From contig CAZZVB010000173.1 in NCBI GenBank assembly GCA_964657445.1, positions 1 through 9,485 on the forward strand: 9,485 bases of DNA. The letters run 5' to 3'. The DNA comes from LMUY01 sp964657445. Lineage in GTDB: Bacteria > Pseudomonadota > Alphaproteobacteria > Acetobacterales > Acetobacteraceae. Positions 1 through 6,234 of the stretch are shown here, one piece after another. Each line of letters starts with the position of its first letter. Position 1 is the stretch's first letter. The position numbers were made by a program, and so were the translations under genes. Under the pieces are notes generated by a model. It did no database searches, was not told the DNA's origin, and saw only the letters and a list, made by a program, of their open reading frames with translations.

Positions 1-614
1 TCGCTGTCCTGCGTGGTGTAGCGGCCTGCGGTGTCGAGCAGGATGGCGTCTTCGGTGAACCACCACTCGCAATTGCGCGTGCCGCCCACACCGCGCAGCG
101 GATCCTTGCCGATCGATTCCGCCAGCGGGAACTTCAGGCCGGAGTTCAGCAGCGCCGTCGTCTTGCCGGAGCCGGGTGGCCCGATCATCACATACCACGG
201 CAGTTGATACACGTAGCCGCGCCGGCCGCCGCCAACCCGGCGCAACTGCACCAGCGCCTCTTGCAACCGGCCGCGAATCTGGTCCAGCTCCTGGGCGGAC
301 AGATCGGATTTATTGGGCTGCTGGTCGGTCGTGATCGCGTTGATCATCGACTTGTTCGCGCGCCGGTCTTGGATTTCCGCGCCGATCACGTAAACCGCCC
401 AGCCCGCCAGGATCGCCAGGCAGGCTATGATGCGCGACCGCTGGGTGTCGAACGGCTCCCAATGCCCGAGCCGGAAGGCGTCGCCGTAGAAGAACAGCAC
501 CAGGCAGGCGGCGAGCGCCCAAATCAGCGCGCGCAACCAGCGGCGCTTGATGGACCGCATCAGCGGCTGCGCGTAGCTGGACGCCATGCCGATGAAGCCG
601 CGCAGGAAGTTCAC
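1..614 (-). CDS. tssM: TssM (IcmF/ImpL), N-terminal part, cut by the window's left edge
   Basis: This is the first 204 codons of the large inner-membrane protein of the T6SS membrane complex, which normally has well over 1,000 residues and spans from cytoplasm to periplasm to contact TssJ and TssL. Two hydrophobic segments (about residues 25-43 and 61-78) flank a short polar loop, as in the family. A cytoplasmic NTPase-like domain follows, with an intact Walker A motif GPPGSGKTT (145-153) and a Walker B-like ILLDTAGRYT (191-200). The start is a GTG at 614-612, chosen because an AGGAG lies 7 nt upstream and because the GTG overlaps the tssL stop as GTGA. The first in-frame ATG is codon 10 and lacks such a signal. 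The rest of the gene lies beyond base 1, so it is truncated only by the window. The TM pair, Walker A and position after tssL make the call very secure. Confidence 0.96.
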   Translation of the reverse strand, partial: MNFLRGFIGMASSYAQPLMRSIKRRWLRALIWALAACLVLFFYGDAFRLGHWEPFDTQRSRIIACLAILAGWAVYVIGAEIQDRRANKSMINAITTDQQPNKSDLSAQELDQIRGRLQEALVQLRRVGGGRRGYVYQLPWYVMIGPPGSGKTTALLNSGLKFPLAESIGKDPLRGVGGTRNCEWWFTEDAILLDTAGRYTTQDS

Positions 615-1978
615 TTCGCGGCTCCTGCGCTCACCGGGTGGGCCGCCGGGTCGGCCGTAGTGGCGACGTCGCTGATGACGATCTCCGTCCGCCGATTGGC
701 CTCCCGGCCAGCCGGCGTGTCGTTGGGCTGCAACGGCGCAGTCGCCCCTCGCCCGTTCACCCGCATGCGGTCCCGCGGGATCGTGTCGGCCAGCACGTCC
801 GCCACGGCCTGCGCGCGCGCCAGCGACAACTCGAAGTTTGAAGGGAACCGCGCGCTGTGGATCGGCTGGTTGTCAGTGAAGCCCTGTACTTGAACATCAC
901 CTTTCTGCGCCGCCACGGCTTGGGAAATCTGGGTGATGATCGGCCGGTATTTGGCCGTCAGCGTCGCACTACCGGATGCGAACATGCCGGCATTGTGCAC
1001 ACGCACGATCAGGTTGGCGCCGTCGGCCAGCACCTCCACCTCACCGGCCTTCGTCAGCGGGGCGAGTTGCGTGCGCAGCTCATTGAGCGCACTCGGGGCA
1101 ACTTGCGGCAGGGGCGCCGGGGCGGACACCGCTAGCGTCGCCGGGCCGCCCGGTGGCGCGGTGGCGATCGCCTCGAGCGTGCCGTCCGACGCGTTGTTCA
1201 GCAGCGTGCTGAACAACAGGTAGCCGCCGACGAGCAGCGCCACCGTCACCGCCGCGATGGTCCACAGCGCGATGGAGGAACGCAGCGGGCGATGCCGCGC
1301 CTGCACGCCGCGCCAATGCGGCGACAGTTCCCGCTCGAAGTCGCCATATACCTGCCGTAACGTCCGGTATAGGCTTTCCCTAATCCGGCTGAGTTCCAGC
1401 GCGCCCTGATCGATCACGCGCAGCCGCCCCTCGAACCCGATCGACAGGCACAGATACATCAGCGCGAGCACATCGCGGTTGTTGCCAGGATCTTTATGCA
1501 AGTGTGTCAGCAGGTCGAAGAACCGCTCGCCACCCGTCACATCGACGTGGAACGTGCTGACGAGGCTGTTGCTGGCCCAGGCGCTGTAGGCGCCCCAAGG
1601 CGTGTTCAACACAATATCGTCCAGGGTCGCGCACACCGCGTAATGCGCCGCCCGCGCCTGCTCGGGCGGCACGCCAGCGGCCATGATCATGCGTTCGAAG
1701 TTCTTGATCTCGTCCACCGCGCGGGCCCGTAGCGCCGGCACGTCACGGTTGCTGACGCTGCCACGCAGCCGGCGCGCGAGGTTCAGCAGTTGCGCCGCCG
1801 CGCCCACCACCACGTTGAAGCTGCTGCTGGCAAGCAAAGCGAAGTCGAACGAAACCACATTTGCGGGCGCAAGCGGCCGGGTCGCGGCGCGTGCAGCGGC
1901 CTGTCCCGGCCGAACCTTGCCGCCCGGCGTGGGCTTGAGGATGGTCGGTCCATCGTCATCCAGCGGTTCATAGGCCAT
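611..1978 (-). CDS. tssL: TssL (DotU/ImpK) with C-terminal OmpA-like peptidoglycan-binding domain
   Basis: Inner-membrane component of the T6SS membrane complex, 455 aa. Residues 1-40 form a polar tail beginning with acidic residues and a PTILKPTPGG stretch (11-20). Residues about 45-225 are the cytoplasmic DotU domain, with the signatures CATLDDIVLNTPWG (116-129) and GFEGRLRV (181-188). A single membrane segment spans about 236-256. After a Pro/Ala-rich linker, residues about 310-436 are an OmpA-like domain with GFTDN (366-370), NFELSLARAQAVADVL (381-396) and NRRTEI (428-433), the usual peptidoglycan-contact motifs. It is therefore an 'extended' TssL that likely anchors the apparatus to the cell wall itself. 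The ATG start lies 3 bp after the tssK stop, with AAGG inside the tssK end as a possible binding site. The stop overlaps the tssM GTG by 4 bases. Identity is secure; peptidoglycan binding is inferred from the domain. Confidence 0.97.
   Translation of the reverse strand: MAYEPLDDDGPTILKPTPGGKVRPGQAAARAATRPLAPANVVSFDFALLASSSFNVVVGAAAQLLNLARRLRGSVSNRDVPALRARAVDEIKNFERMIMAAGVPPEQARAAHYAVCATLDDIVLNTPWGAYSAWASNSLVSTFHVDVTGGERFFDLLTHLHKDPGNNRDVLALMYLCLSIGFEGRLRVIDQGALELSRIRESLYRTLRQVYGDFERELSPHWRGVQARHRPLRSSIALWTIAAVTVALLVGGYLLFSTLLNNASDGTLEAIATAPPGGPATLAVSAPAPLPQVAPSALNELRTQLAPLTKAGEVEVLADGANLIVRVHNAGMFASGSATLTAKYRPIITQISQAVAAQKGDVQVQGFTDNQPIHSARFPSNFELSLARAQAVADVLADTIPRDRMRVNGRGATAPLQPNDTPAGREANRRTEIVISDVATTADPAAHPVSAGAAK
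622..626 (-). promoter_or_regulatory. Ribosome binding site for tssM
   Basis: AGGAG on the minus strand lies 7 nt upstream of the GTG at 614-612, inside the last codons of tssL. It is the best Shine-Dalgarno match seen at any junction here and supports the GTG start of tssM. Confidence 0.7.
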
Positions 1979-1981
1979 AGG

Positions 1982-3319
1982 TCATGCCTTGATCGCCCAT
2001 AATTCCATTTCCAGTTGGGGGAAGCTGCCGGCCAGGTGCAGCGCCAGCGCGCCACTCGTCTCCAGCGACTTCCAGAGCGGACCGCCGCCATCCAGTTCGA
2101 AGTAGGTTGATCCGGCGCGGTACGGCAATTGGCGCGGCGCAACCGGCAACGCGCGGATCGGGATGCCCGGCAGCGCGATGTTGACGAGTTGCGCGATCTG
2201 CTCGACCGGGCCGATCTTGATCTGGTTCGGGAACATTCGCCGCAACTGCTCGGCCGGCACGTCGGCATGCACCGACAGCACGAACGTGGCGTTCACCAGC
2301 AGCGAGCGATCGGTGATCATGCCGACCCGCACACCATGCCGGCGATCTTGCAGCGGGATCATGACCGCCGTCTGTTCCAGCACGCTCGACAGCGAACTGC
2401 GCAGGTCGGCGAATACCGGCGCGAACGTCGCATACAGGTCGCCATGCTGGTAGGCAGGGAACACGGTCGCGCGCCGCGACTGTGTGGTGAAGGTCGCAAG
2501 CTCCCCGGCGAGTGCCACGCAATGCTGGAACAAGGCTTCCGGATGCAGAACATGCGCGCTTTGCAGCAAGTGACGCAGCAGCGGTTCACAGCGATTCAAT
2601 GTCTGCAACAAGACGAAGTCGGCGACCTCCGCCGTGCCGCGGACCGAGGGATCGGCGATCCGGGCGGAGATCGCCTCGGCACGGTGCGTGATCAGGCCCT
2701 GAAACTCCGCCAGGAAACCGGACAGCATCGGCTGCACGGCGCAGTTCAGGCAGGGTGCGACGAACTTATCGTCCAGCACGACCGAAAGGTCGCTGCGCAT
2801 CTCCACGATGGTCGCTACCGGAAGCAGCGCATAGCCCGCCGTCGGCCCGCCTGACAGCAGATAGACCAGCCGGGAGCGGCCCACATCCAAGGTGGCGCTG
2901 GCGAAGCTGCCGCTATTGGCGTCGGGCGCCTCGTACGTCGTGCGGCGCGACCGCGTGCCCGCCTCCTCCCGCCGGTCTCCGCCGATCTCGAACGCGCCTT
3001 GCTGGCGGTGCGGCATCGCCAGATACACGGTCGCGCCCCGTTCGCTGCCAGTCAGTTCCAGCGGTGGCGGGTGGTCGGCTTCATCTGGAATGCTGAACGG
3101 CGTTCCGTCGGGCATGATGCCGCGGCAGGATGACAGTGCGAACTTGCCGATGTTCAACAAGTCGCGGTCATATGCGATGTCCGACAGCCCCCAGCGATGC
3201 GGCTGCAAGTCTCGCACCGCATTCTGCACCAGCGCCTCGGTCCAGCGGTCCGATTGCTGGAAGTGCTGCACGCGAAGGAACATGCCCTCCGTCCAGACGA
3301 CACGGTTGTTGCCGAGCAT
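1982..3319 (-). CDS. tssK: TssK (ImpJ/VasE), T6SS baseplate adaptor
   Basis: Cytoplasmic baseplate protein, 445 aa, about the family's usual length. TssK forms trimers that connect the TssF-TssG-TssE wedges to the cytoplasmic parts of TssL and TssM. The N-terminus carries the family signature VVWTEGMFL (7-15) followed by QHFQQSDRW (18-26). Residue 17, normally proline in this motif (RPQHF), is valine here. No signal peptide or membrane segment is seen. The ATG at 3319 is 10 bp after the tssJ stop and has AGGG 5 nt upstream, so this start is well supported. The gene lies between tssJ and tssL, as in many T6SS clusters, and is almost certainly cotranscribed with them. The reading frame is intact. 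Confidence 0.97.
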   Translation of the reverse strand: MLGNNRVVWTEGMFLRVQHFQQSDRWTEALVQNAVRDLQPHRWGLSDIAYDRDLLNIGKFALSSCRGIMPDGTPFSIPDEADHPPPLELTGSERGATVYLAMPHRQQGAFEIGGDRREEAGTRSRRTTYEAPDANSGSFASATLDVGRSRLVYLLSGGPTAGYALLPVATIVEMRSDLSVVLDDKFVAPCLNCAVQPMLSGFLAEFQGLITHRAEAISARIADPSVRGTAEVADFVLLQTLNRCEPLLRHLLQSAHVLHPEALFQHCVALAGELATFTTQSRRATVFPAYQHGDLYATFAPVFADLRSSLSSVLEQTAVMIPLQDRRHGVRVGMITDRSLLVNATFVLSVHADVPAEQLRRMFPNQIKIGPVEQIAQLVNIALPGIPIRALPVAPRQLPYRAGSTYFELDGGGPLWKSLETSGALALHLAGSFPQLEMELWAIKA

Positions 3320-3329
3320 CAGAACCCTG

Positions 3330-3770
3330 TCATTTCGCGGCGACCTGAACTTTATCGCCGGAGAGCGTGATGGGCATGTTGGACTTCAACGGCGCCGTGA
3401 CCCGCCAAGTGGCATGGTCGATGTCGCGGAACCCGGCCGCGATGCCCAGGTATTGTGCACCCGGTTTGACGGTGATCGCGATCTTCGTCGATTGCCCGGG
3501 ATGCACGAACGTATCCTCCCGGGCCACCAGTTCATCGCCTAGCGTCGCAGTTTCCTTATCCGAAAGCTGGAAATAATCGGCGTTCGCAAACCGCGCCGTG
3601 CTCTTGAGCTGGTACAGGCGGACTTGCACCGGAGTCGGGGTCCCCGCCGTCGAATTGAGATCCTTGCCGCCCTGCAAGGCCACGTTGGCGACCGAGGGCA
3701 CCCCGCCGCTGCAAGCGGCCAGGCCCGCGGCGGCGGCGACGCAAAACGCAAGGCGGACGAAACGGATCAT
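3330..3770 (-). CDS. tssJ: TssJ (SciN/VasD-type) T6SS outer-membrane lipoprotein
   Basis: A 146-aa lipoprotein of the membrane complex, expected on the periplasmic face of the outer membrane, where it binds the C-terminal part of TssM. The N-terminus is a short lipoprotein signal: basic MIRFVR, a hydrophobic run and the lipobox LAAC (17-20), so Cys20 would be lipidated. The mature part shows TssJ hallmarks: PTPVQVRLYQLKS (45-57), FANADYFQLSDKE (61-73), a PG turn (91-92) and LGIAAGFRDIDHATWRV (108-124). An ATG four codons upstream (3782) is in frame but lacks a binding site. The ATG at 3770 has GGGG 6 nt upstream and gives an ordinary signal peptide, so I prefer it. The gene is separated from tagH by 17 bp and from tssK by 10 bp, the two widest gaps in the window. 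The classical Rhizobium/Agrobacterium imp order is generally described without tssJ, which makes its presence here informative. Confidence 0.95.
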   Translation of the reverse strand: MIRFVRLAFCVAAAAGLAACSGGVPSVANVALQGGKDLNSTAGTPTPVQVRLYQLKSTARFANADYFQLSDKETATLGDELVAREDTFVHPGQSTKIAITVKPGAQYLGIAAGFRDIDHATWRVTAPLKSNMPITLSGDKVQVAAK

Positions 3771-3776
3771 CGGTGT

Positions 3777-3780
3777 CCCC
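3777..3780 (-). promoter_or_regulatory. Ribosome binding site for tssJ
   Basis: GGGG on the minus strand lies 6 nt upstream of the ATG at 3770-3768. It overlaps the alternative upstream ATG (3782), which itself has no purine-rich site before it. This favours the shorter 146-aa lipoprotein. Confidence 0.5.
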
Positions 3781-3787
3781 ATAGCGG

Positions 3788-5203
3788 TCAATGGCTGCGG
3801 CGTACCTGGCGGGCATAGGCGGCAGCTAACGGCGATAACAGGGAACCGCCCGTATTCTGCGCACCGCTTTCCTGCAAGATGCGGTAATTCTTCTCGTAGA
3901 TCGCCCAGCAACGCGCCGCGCGTGCGACCGGCAGCACCGAGCCGAGGCTGGACTCCCCTTTGACCTTTTCCGCGATCATCTCCGGGTCGAGCTGCGCGGA
4001 CAGTTCCGCAAACACGCTGTTCAGCGCGGCGATCAGCGCGAGCTCATGCACTTTGATGTCGTCCAGCGCCTGACGCATCGCTGCCGCACCCGGAAGGAAC
4101 CCGGCAGGCGGCTGACCCGCCATAGCGGCGAGGCAGCGCTGCACGTCGGGGGCGAACTTCATCGGATTGTTGCCGGCCGCCTGCACGATCGTCTGGTCCA
4201 CGCGCAGTTCGGATTTGACCATAGCGCGCGTGGCCAGGATGTCGCGGATACCCTCCACGGCGGACTGCACAAGCCGGCCAAGGTTCCGGCCCGCCTCGTG
4301 CAGATCAGCCCCCAATGCCGTTGCGGGAAGTCCGGCGCCTTCCAGAAAGCCGGCAACGAAATCCTCTGGCGCCATAGGCCGGACCTCAGCCTCGCGCGGA
4401 GAGGGCTCAGTCGACGGCGGTTCCCGCGGGGTCACAGGCTCAGGCGGCACCGCCGGCTCGGGCGCCAGCATCGTTTCCGACAGGGGCGGAGCGATATTGG
4501 ACGGTGCTAGCTCCACATTGTGGAGCGGGTCCGTCTCCATCCAGTTCGGCGGCAGCACAACCTGCGCGGCCGGCAGTTTCAGCAGGCCGGAGATCGCCGG
4601 CAGATGTTCCGACTCCTGCGCAAATTCCGTCGATGGGGGCGGCATCGTCAGCTCGCTCGCGCGCTGCCCGCTGGCCCCGTAATCCGATGGATCGGGCGGC
4701 GCGTCCCAGCCAATCGGGGCGGCGCGCAGCCCCGGGCCGAACTCGCCTCCCGGAATGGTCTGCAGCCACGGCTCCTCCGGCGGCCCCGCAATCGGCGAGT
4801 CGGCAAGCTGTGGAATGCCGTTGTAAGGCGGCGAGGGGGCGGGGCCTTTCGCCGCAACCAGGCCCTCCCCGAACCGCAAGCCGGCCGCAGGCTCTTCGGT
4901 TTGAACCGCAACGGCAATGACGTAGGGACCGACGGTCAGCGTATCGCCATCCTCGATTGCGCAGGAATGGCCACGGCCGACAGGCTGCACATCACCGTTC
5001 ACGAACACCCCATTGGTGCTGACGTCCGTCAGCAGGAACCCGTCGCCAGACTGATCGATGCGGCAGTGCACCTTCGACAGCACGCGCTCCGGATCCTCCA
5101 GGGTCCAGTCATTGTCGGCGCCGCGCCCGATCGTCAGCGTGCCCGTCTCGAGCACACGGGTATCGGAGCCATTGGGCGTGTTAAGGCTAAGGGTCAGCTT
5201 CAT
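3788..5203 (-). CDS. tagH: TagH (Fha/ImpI), FHA-domain regulator/scaffold of the T6SS
   Basis: A 471-aa cytoplasmic protein with three parts. Residues about 1-100 are a forkhead-associated domain that retains the phosphothreonine-binding residues: GR (26-27), SKVH (43-46) and TNG (63-65). Residues about 104-276 are a long Pro/Glu-rich, low-complexity linker. Residues about 277-471 form the helical C-terminal domain specific to T6SS FHA proteins, opening with APEDFVAGFLEGAGLP and including the ARAARCWAIYEKNYR segment. In characterised systems FHA proteins bind phosphothreonine made by the PpkA kinase and so promote assembly or firing. In Agrobacterium the bound partner is TssL. No kinase or phosphatase gene lies in this window. 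The ATG overlaps the tssG stop as ATGA and has GGAG 5 nt upstream (5212-5209), so the start is well supported. Identity is secure; the partner here is inferred. Confidence 0.95.
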   Translation of the reverse strand: MKLTLSLNTPNGSDTRVLETGTLTIGRGADNDWTLEDPERVLSKVHCRIDQSGDGFLLTDVSTNGVFVNGDVQPVGRGHSCAIEDGDTLTVGPYVIAVAVQTEEPAAGLRFGEGLVAAKGPAPSPPYNGIPQLADSPIAGPPEEPWLQTIPGGEFGPGLRAAPIGWDAPPDPSDYGASGQRASELTMPPPSTEFAQESEHLPAISGLLKLPAAQVVLPPNWMETDPLHNVELAPSNIAPPLSETMLAPEPAVPPEPVTPREPPSTEPSPREAEVRPMAPEDFVAGFLEGAGLPATALGADLHEAGRNLGRLVQSAVEGIRDILATRAMVKSELRVDQTIVQAAGNNPMKFAPDVQRCLAAMAGQPPAGFLPGAAAMRQALDDIKVHELALIAALNSVFAELSAQLDPEMIAEKVKGESSLGSVLPVARAARCWAIYEKNYRILQESGAQNTGGSLLSPLAAAYARQVRRSH

Positions 5204-6234
5204 GTCCGCTCCGTGAGCCGGTCGGGATCGATGACGATGTCCCGGCTGTCTTCTAGGGCTGGCAGGAACTTGGCCCAGCTGTTCCAGCCCAGCCGGGGCG
5301 CGCCGGGGCCCATTGCCGGGTCGAAGCGCAGGCTCGGCACCGACTCCCGCCGAAGGATAATCTGCAGATCGAAGCCGAGATCAGGCCCCGCATACGCGCG
5401 GACCAAAGCAATCAGGCGGCGCAGCTTCGGGGTATCTGGCGCCAGTTCCAGCACTTGCTCGTAGTCCACCGGGCCGATGACGATGCGGAAATGGCCCTGC
5501 ACATCCCAGGTCCGCGCACCGGCCACCGTGTCCACGCCAAGCCGGGAGAACGACGGCGGCTCACCCGCACGCGGCGCCCGCGTCTGCTCCGCGGCGGCCA
5601 GAGGCATCCAGCGGCCGGAGAATTGCTCGATCTTGGCTGGGCAGCCCAGATAATCGGCGACGATCGATTGGAGTGCGACGGCCGGGCGGTTCCGCATTGC
5701 GAACAGCCCGGCGTAGAACAGCACCACTTCTTCGTTGAACACGCTGCGGCCCCGCAGATGCGGCGTGCCGTAGCCGGCGAGTGACAACATCGCCTCACTG
5801 ACCGGGTCGTGCGCACGGGATGCCTCCGGCGCGGACGCACCGCGCTGCACCAGCAACGCGAGGCGGTACTTCTCCGCCGCGCGCAGGAACAAGCCGGCCA
5901 GACGATGATTGAACACATCCAGAAACGCAGCCAGCGCCCGGTTGCGGTGCCGTTCCGCATGCTGCGCAAGCTCGGTGTAAGATTGCGGCAACACGCCGAG
6001 CGGCCCGGTGAGCCCGAGGAAGGCGATGAGGGCGCGCGCGGGTTCGACCCGCGCCACCGGAGCGGGCGCGAACATCATGCCTTGCGCGGCAGCGATCTGC
6101 CCCGGCTCCTCCTGCGGCAAGGCCTCGCTGCCGAACTGACCGGCGCCCAGTTCGAGCAGCCTCAGCGCCTGCAAACCGTCGAAGCGGTGCGGCGCCTGTC
6201 GCAAGCGGTCGGCCAAGGCGAGCGGCTTGGTCAA
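5200..6234 (-). CDS. tssG: TssG (ImpH/VasB), T6SS baseplate protein
   Basis: Baseplate wedge protein, 344 aa, which pairs with two copies of TssF. Family signatures are present: APHRFDGLQALRLLE (14-28), FLGLTGPLGVLP (72-83), FLDVFNHRLAGLFLRA (104-119), EKYR (121-124) and LGWNSW (315-320) near the C-terminus. There is no signal peptide or membrane segment. The start appears to be TTG at 6234-6232, which overlaps the tssF stop as TTGA. No in-frame ATG occurs until codon 53, after conserved sequence, and no Shine-Dalgarno is visible, so initiation probably depends on ribosomes finishing tssF. The stop overlaps the tagH ATG by 4 bases. Function and identity are secure; the exact start is likely but unproven. 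Confidence 0.95.
   Translation of the reverse strand: MTKPLALADRLRQAPHRFDGLQALRLLELGAGQFGSEALPQEEPGQIAAAQGMMFAPAPVARVEPARALIAFLGLTGPLGVLPQSYTELAQHAERHRNRALAAFLDVFNHRLAGLFLRAAEKYRLALLVQRGASAPEASRAHDPVSEAMLSLAGYGTPHLRGRSVFNEEVVLFYAGLFAMRNRPAVALQSIVADYLGCPAKIEQFSGRWMPLAAAEQTRAPRAGEPPSFSRLGVDTVAGARTWDVQGHFRIVIGPVDYEQVLELAPDTPKLRRLIALVRAYAGPDLGFDLQIILRRESVPSLRFDPAMGPGAPRLGWNSWAKFLPALEDSRDIVIDPDRLTERT

Noticed and set aside
204..893. A 229-codon plus-strand open frame over the tssM/tssL junction
   Set aside because: The opposite strand carries clear TssM and TssL motifs across the whole stretch; the plus-strand product shows no family features.
3771..3787. Possible internal promoter or terminator in the tagH-tssJ gap
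   Set aside because: At 17 bp the gap is too short for either, and no hairpin followed by a T-run is visible there.
3771..3911. In-frame upstream extension of tssJ by up to 47 codons
   Set aside because: It overlaps the 3' end of tagH and would bury the lipoprotein signal peptide inside the protein; the start at 3770 has a ribosome site.
4520..5464. A 314-codon open frame on the plus strand opposite tagH and tssG
   Set aside because: It crosses the boundary of two real genes on the other strand and encodes an Arg-rich product with no family features; it is a shadow.
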